From the NCBI RefSeq assembly GCF_032461945.1, contig NZ_JAWCUD010000019.1, forward strand, positions 1-64,000: a DNA stretch of 64,000 nt, written 5' to 3'. How positions within the stretch are numbered: position 1 is the stretch's first letter; each line of letters starts with the position of its first letter. The notes under the pieces are model-generated. The model searched no databases and had not been told where the DNA came from. It saw only the letters and a list, made by a program, of their open reading frames with translations. This stretch comes from Paenibacillus_E violae. GTDB taxonomy: Bacteria; Bacillota; Bacilli; Paenibacillales; NBRC-103111. Shown here piece after piece: positions 33,477 through 41,588 of this stretch. The translations under genes were made by a program, and so were the position numbers.

Positions 33477-34994
33477 ATGTCAACTCAAGCTCACATAACT
33501 GTCGTCGGACTCGGAACGGGAGACGAAGACCAGCTCACACTCGGCGTCTGGAAAAAGCTCCAAAGTGCAGCGAAATCACAAGCCGTGCTCTATTTGCGCA
33601 CGGAGGACCATCCGATGGTCCGTATGCTGGACAGCAATCAAATCCCTTACCAAACTTTCGACGCCAATTATATTGCTCATCAAAGTTTTGAAGGGGTTTA
33701 CGAATCTATAGCGGAGTCACTTATTCAATCTGCCAAAGACTCATCCAGCGAGGTCATCTATGCTGTCCCGGGTCACCCCATGGTGGCGGAGTACACGGTT
33801 CAGCTTTTGAAGCAGCGGTGTCCGGAAGAAGGGATCTCGCTCCAAGTCATGGGGGGAGAAAGCTTCTTGGATCAGGCATTCTTACGCTTCGGCTTTGATC
33901 CGATTGATGGCTTCCAGTTGCTGGATGCGACCAGTCTCAGCCGCTATGCGCTTAATCCGCAGATGCATACAATTATTGGGCAGGTCTACGACACCTACAC
34001 GGCGTCAGACCTCAAGATTTCTCTCATGGAGACGTACCCGGATGAATATCGCGTTGTTGTCGGCCACTCTCTGGGCGTGGCAGGTGCCGAGCAGATTATC
34101 GAAGTGCCGCTGCATGAGCTGGATCATGTGAAAGGTTACGGAAATTTATCGCTTGTTTGGGTGCCGAAGAGCGAGCAGGACGAGGTCCACTATCGCACTT
34201 TTGGCCGTTTGCATGAAATCGTGCAAATTCTTCGGAGTCCAGAGGGCTGTCCTTGGGATCGCGAGCAGACGCATGCCAGCCTCCGCAAAAATCTCATAGA
34301 AGAAGCTTACGAAGTGCTGGAGACGATCGATGAAGATGATCCTGAGCACATGTGCGAAGAGCTGGGAGATTTGCTGCTGCAAGTTATGCTCCATGCGCAG
34401 ATGGAAGAGGAGATCGGGACATTCACTGTGTATGACGTCATTGCTACGTTGAACGAGAAGCTCATTCGCCGCCATCCGCACGTGTTCGGGAACAACAAAG
34501 CGGAAGATGCCGATGAGGCGCTTGTGAACTGGAATGCGATGAAGGTCGAGGAGAAGCGGAAGAAAGGCATTGACGTGACGAAGCAATCGGTCCTGGATGG
34601 CGTTCCACGGGAGTTGCCGGGGCTCATGAAGGCCTTGAAGCTGCAGAAGAAGGCGGCTACCGTTGGTTTTGATTGGCCTGAGCTGCGAGAGGTGCTTGAG
34701 AAGCTGGATGAAGAGTTGGCAGAGCTGCGGGAGGCAATCGAAAATACGTCAGAAGACGCGGCTCAAGATCGGCTTGAGGAGCTTGGGGATGTGCTTTTTT
34801 CTATCGTAAATGTTGCTAGATTCCTCAAAATTGATCCGGAAGAAGCTATTGCACACACAAATCGAAAATTTATTCAAAGATTTTCATATATTGAAGATCA
34901 GCTACGTTTAAAAGGGCTTTCTTTTGAACAAACTGGGTTATCAGAGATGGAAAATTATTGGCAGGAAGCAAAAAAAGTTACAAAACTTCGCTAG
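33477..34994 (+). CDS. yabN: YabN, methylase-like / MazG pyrophosphohydrolase fusion
   Basis: The 505-residue protein joins an N-terminal tetrapyrrole-methylase-like domain (about 1-220; TVVGLGTGDEDQL and YAVPGHPMVAEYT) to a MazG nucleoside-triphosphate pyrophosphohydrolase with two repeats. The first has the metal motif in EEAYEVLETI and EELGDLLLQV, the second in LDEELAELREAIE and LEELGDVLFSI. MazG enzymes remove non-canonical or excess NTPs. The ATG at 33477 has AGGAGGTG upstream. The order flippase-yabN-rqcP-yabPQ-divIC-yabR is that of Bacillus, with hbs inserted. Confidence 0.94.
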   Translation: MSTQAHITVVGLGTGDEDQLTLGVWKKLQSAAKSQAVLYLRTEDHPMVRMLDSNQIPYQTFDANYIAHQSFEGVYESIAESLIQSAKDSSSEVIYAVPGHPMVAEYTVQLLKQRCPEEGISLQVMGGESFLDQAFLRFGFDPIDGFQLLDATSLSRYALNPQMHTIIGQVYDTYTASDLKISLMETYPDEYRVVVGHSLGVAGAEQIIEVPLHELDHVKGYGNLSLVWVPKSEQDEVHYRTFGRLHEIVQILRSPEGCPWDREQTHASLRKNLIEEAYEVLETIDEDDPEHMCEELGDLLLQVMLHAQMEEEIGTFTVYDVIATLNEKLIRRHPHVFGNNKAEDADEALVNWNAMKVEEKRKKGIDVTKQSVLDGVPRELPGLMKALKLQKKAATVGFDWPELREVLEKLDEELAELREAIENTSEDAAQDRLEELGDVLFSIVNVARFLKIDPEEAIAHTNRKFIQRFSYIEDQLRLKGLSFEQTGLSEMENYWQEAKKVTKLR

Positions 34995-35033
34995 TAATAG
35001 AAGGAATTTGACGAAAAAAGAAGAATACTAAGT

Positions 35034-35063
35034 TTGGTGTAAGGTTGAATATGGAAATTTAAT
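35034..35063 (+). promoter_or_regulatory. Candidate sigma-A promoter of hbs
   Basis: TTGGTG (35034-35039), 18 bases and TTTAAT (35058-35063). Confidence 0.4.
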
Positions 35064-35073
35064 AGTAGGGATA

Positions 35074-35090
35074 TTTGAACATCGTTCAAA
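35074..35090 (+). promoter_or_regulatory. 17-bp palindrome upstream of hbs
   Basis: TTTGAAC-ATC-GTTCAAA is a perfect inverted repeat about 10 bases downstream of the candidate promoter, a place where a bound protein would block transcription. The GAAC and GTTC arms resemble a LexA box but are three, not four, bases apart. Confidence 0.4.
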
Positions 35091-35162
35091 GTCTCTCAGC
35101 TTTGCGAATTTTGGTACATAGAAGACATGATCTTCAACTATTTTTGGGAGGTAACAAATCAC

Positions 35163-35435
35163 ATGAACAAAACGGATTTGATCAACAACATTGCAGAAAA
35201 AAGCGGACTAACTAAGAAAGACGTAGAAGTTGTACTTAACGGATTCCTTGGTGAAGTTACAGACGCTCTTTCATCCGGAGATAAAGTTCAATTAATCGGT
35301 TTCGGAACTTTCGAAACTCGCAAACGTTCCGGTCGTACAGGCCGCAACCCACAAACTGGTAACCCAATTGTGATCGCGGAATCCAACGTTCCAGCTTTCA
35401 AAGCGGGTAACAAGCTTAAAGACGCTGTAAAATAA
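35163..35435 (+). CDS. hbs: Histone-like DNA-binding protein HU
   Basis: HU bends and compacts DNA and is the main nucleoid protein. The 90-residue product is a textbook HU: MNKTDLINNIAEKSGLTKKD, the IGFGTFETRKR strand, and the DNA-gripping arm GRNPQTGNPIVIAESNVPAF. The ATG at 35163 has GGGAGG about ten bases upstream. Its stop overlaps the rqcP start by one base. In B. subtilis hbs lies elsewhere, so it is an extra here. Confidence 0.97.
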   Translation: MNKTDLINNIAEKSGLTKKDVEVVLNGFLGEVTDALSSGDKVQLIGFGTFETRKRSGRTGRNPQTGNPIVIAESNVPAFKAGNKLKDAVK

Positions 35436-35698
35436 TGCGAATTGACAAGTTTTTAAAAGTATCTCGACTGATTAAGCGCCGAACCGTAGCGAAGGACGTG
35501 TCCGACCAAGGGCGTGTCTGGATTAACGGCAGAGATGCCAAGGCGAGTACGCAAGTGAAAGTCGGCGACGAATTGGCTATTCAATTTGGTCAGAAAAAGG
35601 TGACGATTCGCGTAGAGCTCCTGTCGGAGTCGACCCGTAAGGAAGACGCTGCGAAGATGTACACGCTGGTCAAGGAAGAGGCTTATCAGTCCGAGTAA
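35435..35698 (+). CDS. rqcP: RqcP (YabO), S4-domain translation quality-control factor
   Basis: RqcP works with RqcH on stalled 50S subunits and helps move the tRNA during alanine tailing. The 87-residue protein has the S4 RNA-binding motif MRIDKFLKVSRLIKRRTVAK and GRVWINGRDAKAS. Its ATG shares one base with the hbs stop (TAATG), which couples the two. Confidence 0.94.
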   Translation: MRIDKFLKVSRLIKRRTVAKDVSDQGRVWINGRDAKASTQVKVGDELAIQFGQKKVTIRVELLSESTRKEDAAKMYTLVKEEAYQSE

Positions 35699-35716
35699 CA
35701 CGGTTGAACACCGAAT

Positions 35717-35757
35717 AGTCCAGGATTCCCGGATGAGGGATCTTGGGCTTTTTTTTG
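35717..35757 (+). terminator. rqcP terminator
   Basis: A long imperfect stem (AGTCCAGGATTCCC with GGGATCTTGGGCT) is followed by eight Ts. Confidence 0.85.
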
Positions 35758-35815
35758 GTTCTAAAATAGGACATCCTCCCATATCGTAATGATAGATGAA
35801 GGAGGGGTACAGGCC

Positions 35816-36103
35816 ATGATGGAACCCGTTAAAAATACGAACAAACGGCAAGAAATCAAAATGCTGAATCGCAAGCTCTTGGAGATCTCCGGAGTTTTGA
35901 ACGTAGAGAGCTTTGACAGCGAAGAGTTCCTCCTTGAAACGGAAATGGGCTACTTGATGATCAAGGGGCAGAATTTGCACATTAAGAATTTGAGCTTGGA
36001 GCAGGGGTTAGTCGCCATTGAAGGACTTATTCAAGAATTATCGTATGTGGATGGAAATACCCAGGAGAAATCCAAGGGATTTCTTGGTAAATTATTCAAG
36101 TGA
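35816..36103 (+). CDS. yabP: Sporulation protein YabP
   Basis: YabP is a mother-cell sporulation protein encoded with YabQ; its biochemical role is unknown. The 95-residue protein has the conserved RKLLEISGVLNVESFDSEEF and IKGQNLHIKNLSLEQG segments. I chose the ATG at 35816 with GAAGGAGGGG upstream (a second ATG follows directly). A CATATCGT about 35 bases upstream matches the sigma-E -10 pattern, but no good -35 is seen. The stop overlaps the yabQ start by four bases. Confidence 0.92.
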   Translation: MMEPVKNTNKRQEIKMLNRKLLEISGVLNVESFDSEEFLLETEMGYLMIKGQNLHIKNLSLEQGLVAIEGLIQELSYVDGNTQEKSKGFLGKLFK

Positions 36104-36675
36104 CGCTGAACGTTCAATTCCACACGATTTTTATGATGTTTTTGAGCGGGGTCGCCATTAGCGCGATGTTTGATGTGTTTCGAGTGCTTTCCGGTAAGCT
36201 CAGGCTGCCGCGATGGACGATTCCGCTCGTTGATACGGTGTATTGGATTGTGGCGACAATCCTTGTGTTCCGACTGTTGATTTACAGCAATGAAGGACAA
36301 GTTCGTATGTTTATTTTTCTGGGAATGGGGATCGGTATTTGCTTTTATTTCGCCTTCCTCAGCCAGGTAGTGGTTCATCTGACGCTGTTTCTCATACGAG
36401 TAGTTATCGCGATTTACAAGTTTATTGCAAAAACCGTCGAAATTCTTATCATTAAACCGATCATTGGCTTATATCGTCTAACTGTGATAATTTTGGGCTT
36501 TTTGCTTGCTGTAGCTATATTCCTTTACAGAATTGTGCTACAATTGCTTTATCCTTTGTGGAGATTACTCCTCTGGATGACTCGGCCTGTGCATAAATAT
36601 TTCGTGATCCCTGATTGGTTGAAGAAGCTGACGGGCAAGATCGTAACGTTATATCGCAGGTTATTCTCAAAGTAG
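36100..36675 (+). CDS. yabQ: Sporulation membrane protein YabQ
   Basis: A 191-residue multi-pass membrane protein needed for the spore cortex in B. subtilis. Four or five hydrophobic segments lie between residues 8 and 150, followed by a basic tail ending KLTGKIVTLYRRLFSK. It begins at a GTG overlapping the yabP stop (GTGA), so the pair is translated together. divIC follows 15 bases later. Confidence 0.9.
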   Translation: MTLNVQFHTIFMMFLSGVAISAMFDVFRVLSGKLRLPRWTIPLVDTVYWIVATILVFRLLIYSNEGQVRMFIFLGMGIGICFYFAFLSQVVVHLTLFLIRVVIAIYKFIAKTVEILIIKPIIGLYRLTVIILGFLLAVAIFLYRIVLQLLYPLWRLLLWMTRPVHKYFVIPDWLKKLTGKIVTLYRRLFSK

Positions 36676-36690
36676 GAGGAATTCCTATAC

Positions 36691-37011
36691 ATGCAGGCTC
36701 AAGCAACCGCACCAAACAAGCGCAGCAGTAGTGTAGGCTCAAAGCGAAGACTGCGTTTTCTGATGATCTTTGTTCTCTGTTTTATGAGTTGGGCTGCTGT
36801 TAACATTTGGGGGCAGTTCGCTAAGCTTCACGAGAAGAGAAATGCCGTGGCGAATATGGAGCAACAGCTCGTTGATGCGAAGAAGGTCAAGGAGCAGACG
36901 CAGAAGGAAATCAGTAGGCTTCATAATGACGAATACTTGGATCAAATTATTCGCCGGGATTTTCACTATAGCAAAACGGGAGAGACGCCACTTAGTGTCT
37001 CGAAGCAATAA
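36691..37011 (+). CDS. divIC: Cell-division protein DivIC (FtsB/DivIC family)
   Basis: DivIC forms a complex with DivIB and FtsL at the septum. The 106-residue bitopic protein has a basic cytoplasmic N-terminus, one membrane segment (about 22-42) and an extracellular coiled coil (about 45-85), then the YLDQIIRRDFHYSKTGETP motif typical of the family. AGGAGGAA lies upstream of the ATG. Confidence 0.93.
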   Translation: MQAQATAPNKRSSSVGSKRRLRFLMIFVLCFMSWAAVNIWGQFAKLHEKRNAVANMEQQLVDAKKVKEQTQKEISRLHNDEYLDQIIRRDFHYSKTGETPLSVSKQ

Positions 37012-37039
37012 AAGGACTGAAGAAGGGGCGAATGCCGTG

Positions 37040-37068
37040 TTGACCGTGGTTTCTGCATCGGTTATAAT
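37040..37068 (+). promoter_or_regulatory. sigma-A promoter of yabR
   Basis: TTGACC (37040-37045), 17 bases and TATAAT (37063-37068), about 50 bases before the yabR start. Confidence 0.7.
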
Positions 37069-37116
37069 CGGCGTAGCCAGTGTTTTCAACATTTTAAGGG
37101 AGGAACATTTTACTTT

Positions 37117-37707
37117 ATGGCAATTGAAGTTGGCACCAAGTTAGAGGGTAGAGTGACGGGGATTACTCACTTTGGAGCATTCGTCGAGCTTGCTGAAGGA
37201 GTTACCGGTCTTGTTCACATTTCGGAGATCGCAGACAATTATGTGAAAGACGTTAATGACCATTTAAAGCTGGAAGACAAAGTATTGGTCAAAGTGATTA
37301 ACGTGGACAAGGATGGCAAGATCGGACTGTCGATCAAGCAAACGATTGACAAGCCAGTTGAGGAAAGACCAGCTCGTCCTGAACGTACAGGTGGCAGCAG
37401 CTATCAAGGACGCCCGAGCGGAGATCGTCCAGGCGGCTTCCAAGGTGGTCGTCCAAGCAGTGGCGGAGAACGCAGTGGTCCTCCTAGTGGTGGCCCAGGC
37501 GGCGGTCGTCCAGGCGGCGGCGGCTTCAATCGTGGCGGCGGCGGTGGTGGCGGTCGCGGCGGCTTTAACAAGCAGCAAGGCGGAGCTAGACCGTTCTCGT
37601 TCGAAGATAAAGTATCTCGTTTCCTTAAAGATAGTGAAGAGCGGATTTCGTCTCTGAAGAAGAACACCGAGTCCAAACGCGGTGGTCGAGGCGGAAGAAG
37701 AGACTAA
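37117..37707 (+). CDS. yabR: S1-domain RNA-binding protein YabR with Gly/Arg-rich insert
   Basis: The 196-residue protein has an S1 domain (about 3-75; GRVTGITHFGAFVELAEGVTGL) and the conserved end FEDKVSRFLKDSEERISSLK with a final RGGRGGRRD. B. subtilis YabR is about 128 residues; the difference here is a roughly 65-residue insert (about 88-152) rich in Gly, Arg, Pro and Ser with RGG-like repeats. Such tracts bind RNA and promote condensate formation in other proteins; whether this one does is inference. GGGAGGA lies upstream at long spacing. Confidence 0.92.
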   Translation: MAIEVGTKLEGRVTGITHFGAFVELAEGVTGLVHISEIADNYVKDVNDHLKLEDKVLVKVINVDKDGKIGLSIKQTIDKPVEERPARPERTGGSSYQGRPSGDRPGGFQGGRPSSGGERSGPPSGGPGGGRPGGGGFNRGGGGGGGRGGFNKQQGGARPFSFEDKVSRFLKDSEERISSLKKNTESKRGGRGGRRD

Positions 37708-37723
37708 TAGATGCTTATAATAG

Positions 37724-37757
37724 AACCACATTTCGCTTAGGCGGGTGTGGTTTTTTT
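37724..37757 (+). terminator. yabR terminator
   Basis: AACCACA pairs with TGTGGTT, with three further G-U pairs inside, followed by a run of Ts. The 37760-37980 stretch beyond it shows no tRNA, unlike B. subtilis, and no convincing gene. Confidence 0.85.
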
Positions 37758-37952
37758 ATTTTGCAATGGTTTCTGCCGAATTACCAATTATTACAATTCA
37801 TCGTATGGTCAATTCCAATCGACATGGAGTTACGGGTATCTCCCCCATCTGCGTGGCGAAAGTTCGGGAGGATCAGACTTTTGGATACGCTTTCAGCGTA
37901 ATAAAGCGAGACGCGGCAAGGGCTGGGGGTGGGTGACACGGCTGGCGCGGCT

Positions 37953-38018
37953 TGTCGGAAATTTCTTTGAATCTATCAACTCATTCTGACAAACTTTCTG
38001 CTAGATTGTCTCTATACT
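37953..38018 (+). promoter_or_regulatory. Candidate Spo0A-dependent promoter of spoIIE
   Basis: CTGACA (37986-37991) and TATACT (38013-38018) are separated by 21 bases. This long spacing is the known feature of the B. subtilis spoIIE promoter, which needs phosphorylated Spo0A. A near-match 0A box TGTCGGA lies at 37953-37959. Confidence 0.55.
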
Positions 38019-38039
38019 AGAGAAACAAATAAGGGAAGA

Positions 38040-40550
38040 ATGGATGGTGTTCAAAGCATGCAAAGAAGAAGCCTAGGAGCGACGATTAGCGGTGGATGGT
38101 CAGGAATATGGCAAAGAGCGAAAACAGGTGCTCATAGTGCGGCAGTGGAAAATCGTTTTGTTCAAGCTTTTGTGGCTAAGAAGTGGTCTTTTCTCCTCAT
38201 CGTCATGGCATTCCTTCTTGGACGTGCGATGATCCTCGAACAGCTATCTCCGTTTGCTTTAGCCTTTATCGCAGTTATCTACTTTACGAGGAGAGACATT
38301 TTACATTGGGTGGGTATTGCGGCGTTTGCCGGTAGCTTACTGTCCATCAATTCGAATACAGGATATCTTGTTACTGAGATTATCGTCTTCCTGCTCATTC
38401 AAAAAGCGTTTGAAAAGTTTGAGCGTTCCGATCTTACACTCGCTCCGCTGCTCGTTTTCAGCTCAACCTTCCTGGTTCAGCTTTTTGCAGAGTTGGTCGT
38501 ATCGAATTTAAGCTGGTATTCCCTGATGATGCTGTCCGTAGAGGCGCTGCTTAGTTTAGTGCTGACACTGATTTTCATACAAGCTATTCCGGTATTCACA
38601 CTTACCCGTAAAAACTATCATTTGAAACATGAGGAAATCATCTGCTTAATCATTTTGTTGGCATCCGTTATGACAGGGACGGTGAGCTGGGTAATGGGGC
38701 CTGTCACCGTAGAGCACGTGCTCTCCCGATACTTGATTCTACTATTTGCATTGGTAGGCGGAGCGCCTTTTGGAGCCTCGGTTGGCGTCATCACAGGGCT
38801 TATCTTAAGTCTTGCAAATAGCAACGCCATCTATCAAATGAGCTTGCTTGCCTTCTCTGGAATGTTAGCGGGACTGCTCAAGGAAGGGAATCGGCTCGCT
38901 GTTGCTTTCGGTATGCTGCTGGGATCTTCGATTCTATCGTTCTATATAGGTTCGAGTGCCGATATGATCAACTCCGCATGGGAATCGCTTGCGGCCGTTA
39001 CGCTGTTTCTCCTTACGCCGAGGAGCCTGATTCTTACGCTTGCCAAATATGTGCCTGGCACGCAGGAGAATCTCAAATCGCAGCAGGACTATGCGAAGCG
39101 GGTTCGCGATGTGACAGCCAGCCGTGTGGAACAGTTCTCGGAAGTGTTCCGGCAGCTGTCACGCAGCTTTAAACAATTAACGACGGATGATGCGGTCAGC
39201 CGTAAGGAGGAGGAAGTTGGGCATTTCATGAATGCCGTTGCACAGAAAACTTGTGAATCCTGCTGGAAGAAGAGCCAGTGCTGGGATCAGAAATTTTACC
39301 AAACCTATACGTTTATGACGGATATGATGACCAATATTGAGACAAAGGAGAATATGACGAAGAAGCAAATACCTGCGGAATGGAAGAAGGTGTGTAATCG
39401 GACGGATCAGGTGCTTGATGTGATGAAGCAGCAATATAGCTTGTACAAAAATGATTTGCATTGGAAAAAACAAATTATGGATAGCCGTCATCTGGTTGCA
39501 GATCAGCTATCTGGTGTCTCGCAGGTGATGGAGGACCTGGCGAAGGAAATTAAACGGGAAGGGCAGGAGTTGTTCCTTCAGGAGGAGCAAATTCGCAATG
39601 CGCTAGAGGAGCTGGGCTTATCGATTCATACAATCGACATCATTTCCTTAGATGAAGGAAATATTGAAATTGAAATCATTCATCAATACACGAAAGGCTT
39701 CGATGAATGCCGGAAAATCATTGCGCCGCTGCTGAGCGAAATCATCGGCGAGAATGTCGCCGTAATGCGCGAAGAGATGCATGAGCGCGGCGAAGGCTAC
39801 AGCACGGTCGTATTCGGCTCTGCCAAAGAATTCGTAGTAGAGACCGGGGTCGCCGGCGCGGCCAAAGGGGGCGACCTTTTCTCGGGCGACAGCTTCTCCA
39901 CGGTGGAGCTGGGCAATGGCAAGTATGCCGTTGCGCTTAGCGACGGCATGGGCAACGGCGAGCGGGCGCGGGCCGAGAGTCAGACCGCCCTTAGCATCCT
40001 GCAGCAGCTGCTGCAGTCCGGGATGGACGAGAAGCTGGCGATCAAGTCTCTGAACTCCGTGCTGATGCTCCGTTCCTCCGATGAGATGTATGCAACGGTG
40101 GATATGGCTTTGATTGACATGTACAATGCCAATACGACGTTCATGAAAATTGGCTCCATACCGAGCTTTATTAAGCGAGGGAACGAGGTGATCTCCATCT
40201 CCGCGAATAATCTGCCTGTGGGCATTTTAAGCGAGATCGATGTCGATCTGGTTTCTATCCCTCTCCAATCGGGAGATATCCTCGTCATGATGACCGATGG
40301 GATCTATGATGCGCCTGGTCATGCGGTGAATAAGGAGATGTGGATGAAGCGCATGATCCATGAGATTGACACGACCTTGCCGCAAGAGTTCGCGGATTGT
40401 TTGCTGGAACGAATTTTCCGCCATCATCATGGCGAAATTCAGGATGATATGACGGTCGTTGTCGCTCGCGTAGAGAAGCGGCAGCCGGAGTGGGCGACAT
40501 TCCGCTGGCCGGGGATTACGCGCATGGAGCGTCCCAAAACAGTCAGTTAG
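38040..40550 (+). CDS. spoIIE: Stage II sporulation phosphatase SpoIIE
   Basis: SpoIIE dephosphorylates SpoIIAA at the polar septum to release sigma-F and also takes part in asymmetric division. The 836-residue protein has about ten membrane segments (50-325), a central FtsZ-interacting region, and a C-terminal PP2C domain with metal aspartates D635 (LSDGMGNGERA), D753 (MTDGIYD) and D803 (DDMTVVV). The start at 38040 has AAGGGA close upstream; an ATG at 38058 with GGATGG ten bases ahead is a fair alternative. Confidence 0.95.
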   Translation: MDGVQSMQRRSLGATISGGWSGIWQRAKTGAHSAAVENRFVQAFVAKKWSFLLIVMAFLLGRAMILEQLSPFALAFIAVIYFTRRDILHWVGIAAFAGSLLSINSNTGYLVTEIIVFLLIQKAFEKFERSDLTLAPLLVFSSTFLVQLFAELVVSNLSWYSLMMLSVEALLSLVLTLIFIQAIPVFTLTRKNYHLKHEEIICLIILLASVMTGTVSWVMGPVTVEHVLSRYLILLFALVGGAPFGASVGVITGLILSLANSNAIYQMSLLAFSGMLAGLLKEGNRLAVAFGMLLGSSILSFYIGSSADMINSAWESLAAVTLFLLTPRSLILTLAKYVPGTQENLKSQQDYAKRVRDVTASRVEQFSEVFRQLSRSFKQLTTDDAVSRKEEEVGHFMNAVAQKTCESCWKKSQCWDQKFYQTYTFMTDMMTNIETKENMTKKQIPAEWKKVCNRTDQVLDVMKQQYSLYKNDLHWKKQIMDSRHLVADQLSGVSQVMEDLAKEIKREGQELFLQEEQIRNALEELGLSIHTIDIISLDEGNIEIEIIHQYTKGFDECRKIIAPLLSEIIGENVAVMREEMHERGEGYSTVVFGSAKEFVVETGVAGAAKGGDLFSGDSFSTVELGNGKYAVALSDGMGNGERARAESQTALSILQQLLQSGMDEKLAIKSLNSVLMLRSSDEMYATVDMALIDMYNANTTFMKIGSIPSFIKRGNEVISISANNLPVGILSEIDVDLVSIPLQSGDILVMMTDGIYDAPGHAVNKEMWMKRMIHEIDTTLPQEFADCLLERIFRHHHGEIQDDMTVVVARVEKRQPEWATFRWPGITRMERPKTVS

Positions 40551-40562
40551 TTAGAAAATGAA

Positions 40563-40594
40563 GCCGTAACAGCTCATTTGCTGTTGCGGTTTTG
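40563..40594 (+). terminator. spoIIE terminator
   Basis: CCGTAACAGC (40564-40573) pairs with GCTGTTGCGG (40580-40589) around TCATTT, followed by four Ts. A nearly identical hairpin ends the adhesin gene at 44992. Confidence 0.8.
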
Positions 40595-40643
40595 GTGTGG
40601 GAAAATAAGGGTATTACAGGATTTATGAGAAAGGCGGTATGGC

Positions 40644-41405
40644 ATGTTCAGGAAAGTGCTTTCTCTCGCATGCATCATCCTCGGGGTCTTGATTTTTCTA
40701 TATCCAGCCTTGAATGACCGGTACGAGAGTTATCAGCAGCAGAAGATTATGAATCAATGGCAGGAAAGTTTGCAGCTCATGGATCAGATCCCGCAGGAGG
40801 AGAGTGAGAGTGCACAAACTGAGGGTGTGGATACGCTCATAGGAAAAGTCGAGGCAACTGGCAGCTTGGGTGCTATGGGCCCAGTGGATACCGCGGGATC
40901 TGTTGATTCGGCTGCTACTAATCCACCAATTAATCCGCCTAGTGTAAAGCCGGCACAGCCTCTGGAGATGCAAGTTGCGCCGAAACCGACACCGCTGCCC
41001 AAAAATGTGGAGGGTGTACTGCGGATCGATAAAATCAATTTGAAACTTCCTATTTTGACCGACGCAACCGTGCAGAATTTGAAGGTATCCGTTGCAAGTA
41101 TTGCTAATACGGGGAAACCGGGCGAGGTAGGCAGCTATGCGATAGCTGGCCACAGAAATTTGACCTATGGGAAAAATTTTAACCGATTAGATGAAGTTGA
41201 TCTGGGTGACATCATTCAAGTGGAGACAGGGAGCAAACATTTCAAATACATGGTGGAGGATAAGCAATATGTCCTTCCTACAGATGTTTCGGTCTTAAAG
41301 GGTAATGGCAAGGATAAGGAAATAACATTAATTACCTGCGACCCCATGGTTAATCCGACGCACCGTTTAATTATAAAAGGGAAAATTGTTGAATCATCGG
41401 ACTAA
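40644..41405 (+). CDS. Class D-like sortase
   Basis: A 253-residue sortase that should cut LPXTG-type signals and join surface proteins to the wall. An N-terminal signal anchor (about 5-22) is followed by an acidic and Pro-rich linker to about residue 120 and the sortase barrel. The catalytic triad is complete: H170 in IAGHRN, C232 in LITCDP and R241 in THRLII. The N-terminal anchor and barrel resemble class D. AAGGCGG precedes the ATG. The LPVTG protein 180 bases downstream is the likely substrate. B. subtilis has neither gene at this locus. Confidence 0.92.
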   Translation: MFRKVLSLACIILGVLIFLYPALNDRYESYQQQKIMNQWQESLQLMDQIPQEESESAQTEGVDTLIGKVEATGSLGAMGPVDTAGSVDSAATNPPINPPSVKPAQPLEMQVAPKPTPLPKNVEGVLRIDKINLKLPILTDATVQNLKVSVASIANTGKPGEVGSYAIAGHRNLTYGKNFNRLDEVDLGDIIQVETGSKHFKYMVEDKQYVLPTDVSVLKGNGKDKEITLITCDPMVNPTHRLIIKGKIVESSD

Positions 41406-41434
41406 AAAGATTTTGCTTTCACTTTAGTCCGATG
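41395..41434 (+). other. 12-bp inverted repeat overlapping the sortase stop
   Basis: CATCGGACTAAA (41395-41406) and TTTAGTCCGATG (41423-41434) are perfectly complementary around a 16-base loop. No T run follows, so this may be an mRNA-stabilising hairpin or a weak terminator. The stop codon lies in the left arm. Confidence 0.6.
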
Positions 41435-41450
41435 TGAAACAGTTATGACG

Positions 41451-41535
41451 TATACAATACAAAATGTATCATATAATAATTATATTGATACGTTATGTAT
41501 TGTATAGTGTGGTATTTTCTGATACATTTTGTATC
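41451..41535 (+). promoter_or_regulatory. Triple operator cluster between sortase and adhesin genes
   Basis: Three copies of one palindromic 15-mer lie at 41456-41470 (AATACAAAATGTATC), 41487-41501 (GATACGTTATGTATT) and 41521-41535 (GATACATTTTGTATC), with centres 31 and 34 bases apart, close to three helical turns. The first two also form a roughly 56-bp imperfect palindrome. A TATAAT lies at 41473-41478 without a clear -35. The pattern suggests cooperative binding of a dimeric regulator; its identity is unknown and no regulator gene is nearby. Confidence 0.6.
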
Positions 41536-41588
41536 AAAGGTGAATTAAGTTTTTTTGGTCCACACACGTGTAGGAATGGAGGGAATTT

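Noticed and set aside
35077..35087. LexA/SOS box upstream of hbs
   Set aside because: GAAC and GTTC are separated by three bases, not the four needed for a Bacillus LexA site.
37760..37980. tRNA genes expected here from the B. subtilis order
   Set aside because: No cloverleaf with a GTTCRA T-loop and matching acceptor arms could be found.
37745..37989. Two overlapping short frames between yabR and spoIIE
   Set aside because: They begin inside the yabR terminator and have no ribosome site or internal start; the tail overlaps the spoIIE promoter region.
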